A DNA stretch of 31,131 nt from Acidobacteriota bacterium (GTDB lineage Bacteria; Acidobacteriota; HRBIN11), in the NCBI GenBank assembly GCA_030550225.1, contig JAUQPV010000005.1, positions 1 to 31,131 on the forward strand. Direction: 5' to 3'. Under the pieces are notes generated by a model. The model was not told the DNA's origin. It searched no databases and saw only the letters and a list, made by a program, of their open reading frames with translations. This document shows, piece by piece, positions 7,777 to 14,836 of the stretch (positions within the stretch are counted from its first letter, which is position 1; each line of letters starts with the position of its first letter). A program made the translations under genes and the position numbers.

Positions 7777-7852
7777 TGGAGCCGGCGGCCGGACTCGAAC
7801 CGGCGACCTGCTGATTACGAATCAGCCGCTCTACCGGCTGAGCTACGCCGGC
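7777..7852 (-). tRNA. tRNA-Thr, anticodon CGT
   Basis: Folds as a standard 76-nt tRNA. The acceptor stem GCCGGCG (7852-7846) pairs with CGCCGGC before discriminator T and an encoded CCA (7779-7777). The D-arm contains AGCTCAGCCGGTAGAGC, the anticodon stem-loop is CTGATTCGTAATCAG with CGT in the loop centre, and the T-arm contains GGTTCGAGTCC. It reads threonine codon ACG. The ferredoxin coding region starts 10 nt beyond the CCA on the same strand. Confidence 0.95.
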
Positions 7853-7870
7853 TTGGCCACGCCGAGTAGT

Positions 7871-7899
7871 ATTTTAGGCGTCCGTCCCGCCCCCCGCAA
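7871..7899 (-). promoter_or_regulatory. Promoter for tRNA-Thr (and probably the ferredoxin)
   Basis: On the minus strand TTGCGG (7899-7894) and TAAAAT (7876-7871) are spaced 17 bp apart. Transcription would begin about 12 nt before the mature tRNA 5' end. There is no room for a separate ferredoxin promoter outside the tRNA itself. Confidence 0.6.
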
Positions 7900-7930
7900 G
7901 CAGCGGGAGGCCTGACCGTTTATCCCTTTT

Positions 7931-8002
7931 AACAGAGCCGTTCGGTTCGTGAAGGTGGCGTCGGATCGGCCTTTCCCACTGCCCCGGAAGCACGATTTTT
8001 CA

Positions 8003-8003
<1 letters not shown>
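7931..8003 (+). repeat. Solo arm (type B) of the palindromic element
   Basis: This 73-bp sequence starts ACAGAGCCGTTCGG, contains a middle CGGCCTTTCCCA.TGCCCCGG block and ends CACGATTTTTCAG. It matches the left arm of the complete element at 24391-24652 and the inverted right arm of the one at 16237-16465. No matching opposite arm is found; instead a heptamer array begins at its inner end. Confidence 0.75.
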
Positions 8004-8197
<194 letters not shown>

Positions 8198-8210
8198 TCG
8201 GAGCGTCTGT

Positions 8211-8741
8211 ATGGTCATTCGATGGCTGGTCCTGGACGTGGACGGCGTCCTGACGGACGGCCGTCTGTACTATGGTGACGACGGTCAGGTCTTCCGGGCC
8301 TTTCACATCCGGGACGGGTCGGCCATCGTCTTGGCGCCCCGGGCAGGTCTCTCTATCGCCGTCGTCTCCGGCCGGGCCGACCCGGCCGTCCGTCGGCGGA
8401 TGCAGGAACTTCACGTCCAGGAGGTCCATCTGGGCGTAACGGACAAGGAAGCCGTCTTGCGGGACATCGCGGCCCGCCATGGCGTCTCGCTCGCCGAGAT
8501 GGCCTTCATGGGGGACGACGTGCAGGACCTGCCGGCCTTTGCGGTCGTCGGGTACCGGATGACCGTCCCGGATGCGCCGGCCGAAATTCGGGCCCTTGCC
8601 GATTGGGTCGCGCCCGTCCCTGGCGGGCAGGGGGCCGTCCGGGCGGCCATCGAACACCTCCTGGAGCGACGGGGCGTCCGGCTGACGGACGTGGCCCGGC
8701 AGGTCCTTCAAGGGGAGGGCCCGGCGTCCAGGGGCGGGTGA
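8211..8741 (+). CDS. kdsC: 3-deoxy-D-manno-octulosonate 8-phosphate phosphatase (KdsC type)
   Basis: A 176-residue HAD-superfamily C0 phosphatase that removes phosphate from KDO-8-P, giving free KDO for the LPS inner core. Motif I is LVLDVDGVLTDG (about residues 6-17, nucleophile and acid Asp). The KdsC hallmark GRLYYGDDGQVFRAFHIRDG follows, motif II region is VVSGR, DKEAVLRDI supplies the motif III Lys, and MGDDVQDLPAF is motif IV. Size agrees with the tetrameric family, which lacks a cap domain. The start is ATG 8211, with GGAG 7 nt upstream and a repeat array immediately before. The longer frame to 8034 is repeat DNA. No kdsA, kdsB or kdsD is nearby. Confidence 0.93.
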   Translation: MVIRWLVLDVDGVLTDGRLYYGDDGQVFRAFHIRDGSAIVLAPRAGLSIAVVSGRADPAVRRRMQELHVQEVHLGVTDKEAVLRDIAARHGVSLAEMAFMGDDVQDLPAFAVVGYRMTVPDAPAEIRALADWVAPVPGGQGAVRAAIEHLLERRGVRLTDVARQVLQGEGPASRGG

Positions 8742-8753
8742 GGGCAGGAGATA

Positions 8754-8788
8754 AGATGCGAGATACGGGATACGCGATACGAGATGCG
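8754..8788 (+). repeat. Heptamer array carrying the DUF309 start codon
   Basis: Five contiguous 7-bp units: AGATGCG, AGATACG, GGATACG, CGATACG, AGATGCG. They are of the same type as the array at 8003-8065. The ATG of the next gene lies in the first unit, so the array encodes residues 1-11. Confidence 0.8.
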
Positions 8789-9250
8789 GAGTGGCCGGAA
8801 GCCTTCCGGCGGGGTCTGGAGCACTACTGGCGGGGTCGGTACTGGGATTCCCACGAGGCCTGGGAGGAGGTCTGGCGGGCCGCCGAGGAGCCGGTCCGGT
8901 CCTTCATGAAGGCCCTCATCCAGATCGACGCCGCCCTGATCCATGCGGGCCGTCAGGAATGGACCGGCGTCCGCCATCTGCTGGAACGAGTCCTGCGGTA
9001 TTTAGGCCGGTGTCCGGACATCGTATGGGGCATCCGGGTGCCCGAGTTGAAAGACCAAGTCCGGCGGTTCCTCCAGGAGGTCACCGACGTTCAGGACGGG
9101 CGGCGGCCTCGCTTTCGGTGGTCCGTCAAGCCCCGTATCCGGCCCGTGGGTCTGACGCCGCCTCGGAGAGAACGCCTGCGGCGGGCACCGACGGACGGGC
9201 CTCCGAGACAGCGGCGTTCAGGGCTCGTCGGCGATTCGGGAATGCGGTAG
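8756..9250 (+). CDS. DUF309-family protein
   Basis: A 164-residue protein of unknown biochemical role. The DUF309 core is clear at about residues 14-85: FRRGLEHYWRGRYWDSHEAWEEVWR, with the conserved His-Glu-x-x-Glu helix, followed by SFMKALIQIDAALIHAGR and LLERVLRYL. This makes a small all-helical fold. The start ATG 8756 is preceded by GGAG (8747-8750) at good spacing. Its first codons (MRDTGYAIRDAE) are a heptamer repeat and probably not part of the fold. The C-terminal 45 residues are basic, Pro-rich and may be poorly ordered. It lies 14 nt after kdsC, so the two are cotranscribed. The fold assignment is good; the function is unknown. Confidence 0.82.
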   Translation: MRDTGYAIRDAEWPEAFRRGLEHYWRGRYWDSHEAWEEVWRAAEEPVRSFMKALIQIDAALIHAGRQEWTGVRHLLERVLRYLGRCPDIVWGIRVPELKDQVRRFLQEVTDVQDGRRPRFRWSVKPRIRPVGLTPPRRERLRRAPTDGPPRQRRSGLVGDSGMR

Positions 9251-9273
9251 ATAAGCCGGTAGGGGAATGGGCC

Positions 9274-9313
9274 ATTACCGAATTGCCGAACTGCCGAATT
9301 CCCGAACTACCGG
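9274..9313. repeat. Octamer array between convergent genes
   Basis: Five degenerate 8-bp units (ATTACCGA, ATTGCCGA, ACTGCCGA, ATTCCCGA, ACTACCGG) fill the gap between the DUF309 stop and the lipB stop. The same family recurs at 30978-31009. No classical terminator with a T-run is seen for either operon here. Confidence 0.7.
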
Positions 9314-9318
9314 ATCGC

Positions 9319-10047
9319 TTAGATCGGTGATCGCCAAGCGTTCGGGAGGGACGGGACGGGTCGTACATCGGGGACCGGCCCCGGACAGGGCGTTTCGGCC
9401 GCCTCGACCCATTCGACGGACGGAAAGCCAAAGACGGCCTGAAAGCATTCCGCATACACTCGGGCCACGACCGGCAGCGGCGGGCACGCCGGTCCGACCA
9501 GCCGGGCTAAGCTCGTCACGGGGTCCGGCAGGCCGCACGGGACAATCCAGTCAAAGGCCGTCAGGTCCGGGTCCACGTTGAATGCAAACCCGTGATAGGT
9601 GACCCAACGGGCGACCCGGATGCCGATGGCCGCGATCTTTGTCCCGCCGACCCAGACGCCCGTCTTCCCGGGCCACCGGCCGGCCGAGAGGCCGTACCGA
9701 CCGCAGAGCTCGATCAGGCTATCCTCCAGGCGACGCAAGTAACGGTGTACGTCCCGACCGAATTCGTTCAGGTCCAGGACGGAATACCCGACCAGCTGAC
9801 CCGGTCCGTGATAAGTCACTTTCCCGCCCCGACCGACCTGCCATATCTCGACGCCCGCCTGAGCCAACCTTTCAGGGGACTGCCGGAAGAGGTCCCAGCC
9901 CCCGCCGGTCCCGACGGTCACGACGGGGTCGTGTTCCAACAACAGTAGGGTCGCATGGTGTTCGACCCGTTCGGCGGCCCAAGCCTGCCAAGCGAGGCCT
10001 TCCCGGTAGCTCCGACGTCCGAGCCAAAACACCTGGAGGACTTTCAT
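9319..10047 (-). CDS. lipB: Octanoyl-[acyl carrier protein]:protein octanoyltransferase LipB
   Basis: Transfers octanoate from ACP to lipoyl domains of the 2-oxoacid dehydrogenases and the glycine cleavage H protein, the first step of lipoate synthesis. Family motifs are in order: LLLLEHDPVVTVG, then GRGGKVTYHGPGQLVGY (the signature block, about residues 73-89), then GGTKIAAIGIRV with the catalytic Lys, YHGFAFNVDPDL, and VPCGL with the acyl-accepting Cys. The 242-residue length includes a Pro-rich C-terminal tail of about 30 residues without family features. The ATG follows GAGGTGG closely. No lipA is nearby. It ends the PTS-ABC-MeaB operon, after a 130-nt leader of tandem hairpins. Confidence 0.95.
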   Translation of the reverse strand: MKVLQVFWLGRRSYREGLAWQAWAAERVEHHATLLLLEHDPVVTVGTGGGWDLFRQSPERLAQAGVEIWQVGRGGKVTYHGPGQLVGYSVLDLNEFGRDVHRYLRRLEDSLIELCGRYGLSAGRWPGKTGVWVGGTKIAAIGIRVARWVTYHGFAFNVDPDLTAFDWIVPCGLPDPVTSLARLVGPACPPLPVVARVYAECFQAVFGFPSVEWVEAAETPCPGPVPDVRPVPSLPNAWRSPI

Positions 10048-10066
10048 GCACCCACCTCGGGCAAAG

Positions 10067-10182
10067 GCAGGCGGGGATGCCCGTCGCAGGCGAGGACGCC
10101 TTGTCTTCCCGCAGGCGGGGACGTCTGCGCTCCCGCAGGCGGGGACGCCTGCGCTCCTGCAGACGGGGACGTCTGCGCTCCT
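10067..10182. repeat. Tandem 24-bp hairpin repeat in the lipB leader
   Basis: Almost five units of about 24 bp starting GCAGGCGGGGACG (at 10067, 10086, 10111, 10135, 10159). Most units are self-complementary, for example CGCAGGCGGGGACGCCTGCG with a four-base loop. Differences between units are often compensatory (GCAGAC with GTCTGC, GCAGGC with GCCTGC). The array fills the spacer between the meaB stop (which it overlaps by 2 nt) and the lipB ribosome site. In the mRNA it would form a row of stable stem-loops. Confidence 0.85.
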
Positions 10183-11116
10183 ATTTTCCGAATCGTTCGA
10201 TCAGGGCCGCCGCCGCCGAGTACGGGTCCAGGGTCCCGGCGGCGATGGCCTGGATCCACTCCTGGACCTGGGGGTCGTGTAGACGGGTCTCGATGCCTTG
10301 CATGACCAGGGTTCGTACGGCCTCGGTCAATCGCAGGAAAGCATACTGCTGGCGACGCCGGTCCCACTCGCCCGACCGTTCCAGGAAGGCCCGGTGCTCC
10401 CGCAAGGCCTGGACCAACTCGTCGAGCCCCGCCCCCCGGGTCGCATCCGTCAGGACGATCGGCGGCCGCCAGGGCCGAGCCTCTGGGGCCAAGCTGAGGA
10501 CACCCCGAAGCTCCTGCCGCATGCGCTCCGCATCGCCCCGGTCCTTCTTGTTGATCACGAAGACGTGGGCGATCTCCATCAGGCCCGCCTTGAGGGCCTG
10601 GACCTCGTCGCCCAGGCCGGGCATCAGGACGAGCAGGACCGTATGGGCCACGCGGGCCACGTCCGTCTCGTCCTGCCCGACGCCGACCGTTTCGACCAGG
10701 ATGACGTCCATCCCGTAGGCGTCCATCAGGTCGATGATGTCAAAGGTCGAACGGGAGAGGCCTCCCATCTGGCCGCGCGTGGCCACGCTCCGGATGAATA
10801 CCCCCGGGTCGCCCTCATGGTCCTGCATGCGGATCCGGTCCCCCAGGATGGCCCCGCCCGTGAAAGGACTCGTCGGGTCGACGGCGACGACCCCGACTGT
10901 CCGGCCCTCGGACCGAAAGGCTCGAATCAACTGATTGATGAGACTACTCTTGCCCACGCCGGCTGGTCCCGTCACGCCGATGACCCAAGCCCGACCGGTT
11001 CGGTGGTACACCCGCTTCAGGACTTCACGCCCGACCTCAGGGGCATCGTCCAGCCACCGAATGACACGGGCCAGGGACCGCACGTCACCGAGTTCGACGA
11101 CTTCGGAGGGCCGCAT
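10181..11116 (-). CDS. meaB: MeaB/ArgK-type P-loop GTPase
   Basis: A 311-residue G3E-family GTPase. MeaB proteins guard adenosylcobalamin-dependent acyl-CoA mutases (methylmalonyl-CoA mutase and relatives), gating cofactor loading. The Walker A motif is GPAGVGKSS (about residues 50-58). VVAVDPTSPFTGGAILGDRIRM and FIRSVATRGQMGGLS are hallmark stretches of this family. ETVGVGQDE contains the switch region, and INKKD gives the base-specificity motif. The C-terminal dimerisation helices follow TDATRGAGL. No mutase gene is in the window, so its client is elsewhere. The gene lies 63 nt after the ABC ATPase stop on the same strand. Confidence 0.93.
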   Translation of the reverse strand: MRPSEVVELGDVRSLARVIRWLDDAPEVGREVLKRVYHRTGRAWVIGVTGPAGVGKSSLINQLIRAFRSEGRTVGVVAVDPTSPFTGGAILGDRIRMQDHEGDPGVFIRSVATRGQMGGLSRSTFDIIDLMDAYGMDVILVETVGVGQDETDVARVAHTVLLVLMPGLGDEVQALKAGLMEIAHVFVINKKDRGDAERMRQELRGVLSLAPEARPWRPPIVLTDATRGAGLDELVQALREHRAFLERSGEWDRRRQQYAFLRLTEAVRTLVMQGIETRLHDPQVQEWIQAIAAGTLDPYSAAAALIERFGK

Positions 11117-11140
11117 CCCATTGCCTCATGTCGGGCGGTC

Positions 11141-11160
11141 GCCGACCTGCCCATCGGCTA
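11141..11160. repeat. Small dispersed palindrome GCCGA-n8-TCGGC
   Basis: In the gap between the ABC ATPase stop and the meaB start lies GCCGACCTGCCCATCGGC, a 5-bp perfect stem. The same string is found at 30949-30966, and a variant (CTGCCGACCGGCCCATCGG) near 8122-8140. Confidence 0.5.
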
Positions 11161-11179
11161 TCTGCCAGAGCATTCGACC

Positions 11180-11932
11180 TTACGCTTCGGTAGCCGCCTG
11201 GCTTTCTGCCGTAAGCCGCAGGAAGACCGCCTCCAGGTCCCGGTCCTCGGCGCCGGCCGCCCGACGCAAGTCGTCCATCGTGCCGACGGCGACGAGGCGG
11301 CCCTGATGGAGGACGGCGACCGTGTCGCAGACTTCTTCGGCGATGGCCAGGAGGTGGGTCGACAGGAAGACGGTATGGCCCCGGGCGGCCTTCTGACGGA
11401 CCCACGTCTTGACCATCCGGACGGCCAGGGGGTCGAGGCCGATGATGGGCTCGTCGATGATCCAAACGGGCGTGTCCCGCAGGTGAGCCATGGCGAACAT
11501 CAGGCGTTGGCGCATGCCGTAGGAGTACTGTTCGATCAACTCGTCGGCCCATGCCCGGAGGCCGACGAGGTCCAGGGCGGCCTCGACGGCCTTCGGGTCC
11601 GGCGAGTTCCGGTCCTGGACGGCGCTGACGAAGCTGAGGAGCTCCCGGGCCGTCATCTTGGGATACAGGTACCCCTGGTCGGGGATATACGAGAAGAGCC
11701 GTCGGGCCTCTCGGGGATGGCGGTGGACGTCCAGGCCACCGATGAAGACCGAGCCCGTCGTCGGCCGGAGGAGGCCGGTCATGATGCGGATCGTCGTCGT
11801 CTTGCCGGCGCCGTTGGGGCCGAGGTATCCAAAGACGGTCCCGTAAGGCACAGTCAAGTCTAAGGGGTAGAGGGCCTGGAAGGGACCGTAGCGCTTGGAG
11901 ACCCCGTGGAGCTCAATGGCGTTCCCACTCAT
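11180..11932 (-). CDS. ABC transporter ATP-binding protein
   Basis: A 250-residue nucleotide-binding subunit of the ABC-2/drug-export type. Walker A is GPNGAGKTT (about residues 37-45), followed by a Q-loop region around SYIPDQGYLYP. The signature is YSYGMRQRL where LSGGQ-type sequence is usual, Walker B is WIIDEPIIGLDP, and the switch His lies in LSTHLL. The start is ATG 11932 (MSGNAIELHGVSKRYG). It overlaps the end of ptsI by 20 nt, and the frame continuing upstream is antiphase inside ptsI. No membrane permease partner is adjacent, which is unusual since ABC-2 permeases normally follow the ATPase. Substrate cannot be inferred. Cotranscription with the PTS genes and meaB seems likely from spacing. 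Confidence 0.92.
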   Translation of the reverse strand: MSGNAIELHGVSKRYGPFQALYPLDLTVPYGTVFGYLGPNGAGKTTTIRIMTGLLRPTTGSVFIGGLDVHRHPREARRLFSYIPDQGYLYPKMTARELLSFVSAVQDRNSPDPKAVEAALDLVGLRAWADELIEQYSYGMRQRLMFAMAHLRDTPVWIIDEPIIGLDPLAVRMVKTWVRQKAARGHTVFLSTHLLAIAEEVCDTVAVLHQGRLVAVGTMDDLRRAAGAEDRDLEAVFLRLTAESQAATEA

Positions 11933-13757
11933 AGGTCTCACCGTCCGAGGCCGGGGCAGGGGCGGCCTCAGAGACTTCGGCCGCCGTGGCCCGGAGGAGG
12001 GGGTGGTAGATACCCTCAGGGAAGTGACGCTGGATCCACTCGAGGAGCATCTCCTCGACTTCCATGCCCATCCGCATCTCCAGGGCCCGCTCCAGGAGTT
12101 TCCGGGCGTCGGCGTACCGGAGTTCTTGGATAAAGAAGCGAATGGCCGGGATCCACTGAGGCCCCATGCTGAGGGTCGGGCACCCCATCCCGACCAGGAG
12201 GGGCACGGAGGGAATGTCCCAGGCCATCTCACCGCAGATGGTGACGTCTAAGCCGACGGTGCGGGCCTGTTCGATAGCCTCGACCAGGGTCTTCAGAAAG
12301 GCCGGGTTATACGGCTTGTAGAGGTACCGCAGGCCCTCGTGGTCCCGGTCGACGGCCAGCATGAACTGGATGAGGTCGTTCGTCCCGATGCTGATGAACT
12401 GCACGAGGTCCCCCAGATGGCGGACCAGACGGGCCATGGATGGAATCTCGACCATGATGCCCACGGGCGGGTCCGGTCGGAAGGTCGCCCCGGACCGCCG
12501 GAGCCGCTGGCGCACGTCCTCCAGCATGTCCAAGAACTCGATGACCTCCTCGACGGTCGCCACGAAGGGGATCAGGATACGGAGGTCTCCGTGGGCCGCC
12601 GCCCGAAGCATGGCGGCCAACTGGGGTTCCCAGATTTCCTGCTTTTTCAGGGCCAAGCGGACGGCCCGCAGGCCCAGCGCCGGGTTGGGTTCTCGGGGGT
12701 GGAAGTCCCGCCAGAGGCCCGGGACTTTATCGGCGCCCAAGTCCGCCGTCCGGACGACGACGGGGCGGGGCTTCATCAGCTCGACGAGCCGACGGTAGAC
12801 TTCGTAGTGTTCTTCTTCCGTCGGCAGACGGTTCGGCGTCTTCAGGTACAGGTACTCGGACCGAAACAGGCCGATGCCCTCGGCACCATACGAGATCGCT
12901 CGATGGCACTCCTCGACGAACTCGATATTGGCCATCAGGGACACGGGATAGCCGTCCAGCGTGCGGGCCGGCCCCCGACTGGCCTCGACAAGGAGGCGGA
13001 GATGCTGACGGAAGTACCGACGCTTGCCCTCGTATTCCCGGACCTGGAGGGGTGTCGGGGCCACGATGACGATCCCGTCGTAGCCGTCGACCAGGACGTC
13101 CTGGCCCGAGGTCACCTGGTCCAGGACGTTCTCGATAGACGCCACGGCGGGGATCCCCATCGACCGGGATAGGATGGCCACGTGCGAGGTCGGGCTGGCC
13201 TGGGTCAAGACGATCCCCCGGACCTGAAGCTGGCGGGTCAATTCGATGACGTCTGAGGGGGCCAATTCGTCGGCGACCAGGACGGCGGCCTCGCCGGGTT
13301 CCAAGACCGGCTGATGGCGGGTGCCCATCAGGTTGTTCTGGACACGGCGGATGACGTCCCGAACGTCGCTCCAGCGCTCTTGGAGGTAGGCGTCCGAGAT
13401 GGCTTGAAACTTTTGATGGAGTTCCCGTAGGACGAGTTCGAGGGCCCACTCGGCGTTGATGTACTGGCTGGCGATGCGGTCCCGGACCGTACGGACGATG
13501 GCCGGGTCGTCCAAGAGGTGAAGCTGGGCGTCCAAGATGAGCGCATGGCCCTTGCCCAACATACGGGCCAAGTGGTCCCGGATCTCCTTCAACTGCTTCT
13601 TGGACTGGGTCAGGGCCTGCTGGAAACGGCGGATTTCTTCTTGAACGTCTTCCTTGCTCAGTTTCAAGGGGACGGCCACGACTTGAGCGGCCAGCAGGAC
13701 GGCCTTGCCCCGTCCCACGCCGGGCGAAATCGCCACGCCTCGAAGGATGCGGGTCAT
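11913..13757 (-). CDS. ptsI: Phosphoenolpyruvate-protein phosphotransferase (PTS enzyme I)
   Basis: Autophosphorylates from PEP and passes phosphate to HPr. The 614-residue protein has the three EI parts. The HPr-binding helical domain is about 30-150. The phospho-His domain has the active His192 in TQASPTSHVAI, close to His189 of E. coli. The PEP-binding barrel has GIGLFRSEYLYL, VRTADLGADK, FISIGTNDLIQF and catalytic Cys508 in ICGEMA. The loop before His reads QASPTS rather than the common GGxTS. About 35 C-terminal residues beyond the usual end are Ala/Glu-rich. Its ATG overlaps the ptsH stop (ATGA). No EIIB/EIIC is present, so sugar uptake through this set is unlikely. Confidence 0.95.
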   Translation of the reverse strand: MTRILRGVAISPGVGRGKAVLLAAQVVAVPLKLSKEDVQEEIRRFQQALTQSKKQLKEIRDHLARMLGKGHALILDAQLHLLDDPAIVRTVRDRIASQYINAEWALELVLRELHQKFQAISDAYLQERWSDVRDVIRRVQNNLMGTRHQPVLEPGEAAVLVADELAPSDVIELTRQLQVRGIVLTQASPTSHVAILSRSMGIPAVASIENVLDQVTSGQDVLVDGYDGIVIVAPTPLQVREYEGKRRYFRQHLRLLVEASRGPARTLDGYPVSLMANIEFVEECHRAISYGAEGIGLFRSEYLYLKTPNRLPTEEEHYEVYRRLVELMKPRPVVVRTADLGADKVPGLWRDFHPREPNPALGLRAVRLALKKQEIWEPQLAAMLRAAAHGDLRILIPFVATVEEVIEFLDMLEDVRQRLRRSGATFRPDPPVGIMVEIPSMARLVRHLGDLVQFISIGTNDLIQFMLAVDRDHEGLRYLYKPYNPAFLKTLVEAIEQARTVGLDVTICGEMAWDIPSVPLLVGMGCPTLSMGPQWIPAIRFFIQELRYADARKLLERALEMRMGMEVEEMLLEWIQRHFPEGIYHPLLRATAAEVSEAAPAPASDGETYEWERH

Positions 13758-14038
13758 CGTACCTGGCCCTCGTCGGTCTCCTCAAAGCCGGATTCAAACA
13801 GGCGTCGAATCGCCTCCAGGGCCTGGTCCTCATCAGGGCCGGAGGCCCGGACCCGGATGCGGGTCCCCTGCGGGGCCGCCAGCAAGAGGACGCCCAAGAT
13901 GCTCTTGGCGTCGCTCTGCATGTTGTCCCTCATCAAGATGATCTGAGACTGGAAGTGATTGGCCGTCTGGACCAGTCGGGCCGCCGCCCGCGCATGAAGC
14001 CCCCGTAAGTTGACGACTCGGACCTCGATTTCCTTCAT
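13754..14038 (-). CDS. ptsH: HPr-like phosphocarrier protein
   Basis: A 94-residue HPr. The active histidine is exactly at residue 15 in LRGLHARAAARLV, the site that takes phosphate from enzyme I. DAKSILGVLLLAA places a serine at residue 46, the site phosphorylated by HPr kinase in bacteria that have HprK; hprK is not in this window. The C-terminal helix is EDQALEAIRRLFESG. The gene overlaps its neighbours by ATGA at both ends (with the EIIA gene and with ptsI), so the three proteins are made as a unit. In proteobacteria this order usually accompanies a regulatory, not transport, PTS. Confidence 0.94.
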   Translation of the reverse strand: MKEIEVRVVNLRGLHARAAARLVQTANHFQSQIILMRDNMQSDAKSILGVLLLAAPQGTRIRVRASGPDEDQALEAIRRLFESGFEETDEGQVR

Positions 14039-14466
14039 AGCCGACGTTCTTTCTCTAAGGCGTGGACCTCGGGCATCACGTCCAGGGAGCAGACGATGGA
14101 AGCGATGGCCCGATTTTTCATGTGCCGAGCCAGGGCCTGGTAGTCCATCGTTTCACAATAGTTCCAGTAAACCATCAGCATCGGCAGGTTGACGCCCGTC
14201 AGGACGGCGATGGGGCCCTCCCCGAGAAAGCTGAGGCTGATATTCGACGGCGTCCCCCCGAACATGTCCGTCACGATGATGACCCCCGCCGGCGTCATGA
14301 CCCGGCGGATCGCATCCCGCACGGCTCGCTGAATCTCACTGACCGGCGCTTGCCAGTGGACCGATACCAGCGCCACTTGGGGAATCTTGCGGCCCATGAT
14401 CGTCTCGGCGGTCTCGACCAAGGCCTCGCCGAGGGCTCCATGGGTCACGACGACCAAACCGACCAT
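14035..14466 (-). CDS. PTS mannose-family EIIA protein
   Basis: A 143-residue EIIA(Man) domain on its own. The phosphorylatable His9 is in VVVTHGALGEALVETAE, and TDMFGGTPSNISLSF is the conserved loop after the Asp that assists phosphotransfer. The start is ATG 14466 with GGAGG 7 nt upstream; the frame further upstream is repeat DNA. EIIA(Man) proteins standing alone beside HPr and EI are thought to end a phosphorelay that senses the PEP/pyruvate state. With no EIIB, C or D here, that is the likely role. The C-terminus MPEVHALEKERRL runs into ptsH. Confidence 0.93.
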   Translation of the reverse strand: MVGLVVVTHGALGEALVETAETIMGRKIPQVALVSVHWQAPVSEIQRAVRDAIRRVMTPAGVIIVTDMFGGTPSNISLSFLGEGPIAVLTGVNLPMLMVYWNYCETMDYQALARHMKNRAIASIVCSLDVMPEVHALEKERRL

Positions 14467-14647
14467 ACGGCGTCCTCCATACCGATGCCCGAATCGTTGG
14501 GAGGCCTCTTTCCAGTTCGAGCCTCTCGCAGAACCCCTTCCCCGTGGGGGAGAGGTATCCTGTCCGGCGCTCTTCGGCACGAAAAAGCGGGCTCGAAGCC
14601 TCGACCGTTACCGGCCCCTTGCCGTCTCCCCGCGAGGCTCTCACTGG

Positions 14648-14676
14648 ATCATAAAAGATATCCCGTCGGCCTTCCA
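14648..14676 (-). promoter_or_regulatory. Weak candidate promoter for the EIIA-ptsH-ptsI operon
   Basis: On the minus strand TATGAT (14653-14648) is a good -10 hexamer, but the hexamer 17 bp upstream, TGGAAG, is a poor -35. It would give a leader of about 175 nt. Confidence 0.3.
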
Positions 14677-14728
14677 CCGAGATGCGGGGACGGGATGAGG
14701 TCCCAAGAACTGGCGGAAGGGAATGGTA

Positions 14729-14835
14729 GATTGCGAATTGGGAATTGCAGATTGCGAATTGAGAAGGAAGACCACCGGATAGAAGCTCGAGGGATGTCTT
14801 CATCCGGAATCCCCCAATCCGCAATCCCTATCCGC
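14729..14835. repeat. Heptamer-array palindrome downstream of the GGDEF gene
   Basis: Left arm: GATTGCG, AATTGGG, AATTGCA, GATTGCG, AATTGAG (14729-14763). Right arm: CATCCGG, AATCCCC, CAATCCG, CAATCCC, TATCCGC (14801-14835). GATTGCGAATTGGG (14729-14742) is complementary to CCCAATCCGCAATC (14813-14826) at 13 of 14 positions. A 14-bp stem is therefore possible directly after the GGDEF stop. No T-run is present. Confidence 0.8.
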
Positions 14836-14836
14836 C

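Larger units (their letters stand above)
14467..14836. other. 370-bp spacer between the PTS operon and the GGDEF gene
   Basis: No gene seen. Near 14520-14556 a hairpin pairs CCTCTC with GAGAGG around CCCC/GGGG. A possible weak promoter lies at 14648-14676. From 14729 to the end it holds a heptamer-array palindrome (listed separately). Confidence 0.6.

Noticed and set aside
7678..7869. Plus-strand ORF with RRPDSNRRPADYESAALPAELRRL
   Set aside because: It is the antisense translation of tRNA-Thr, a well-known false ORF.
10067..10182. Possible CRISPR array (regular 24-bp spacing)
   Set aside because: The units are contiguous with no spacers, and there are no cas genes.
11933..12232. 100-residue N-terminal extension of the ABC ATPase
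   Set aside because: It is a shadow of ptsI in another frame. The ATPase fold starts at MSGNAIELHGV.
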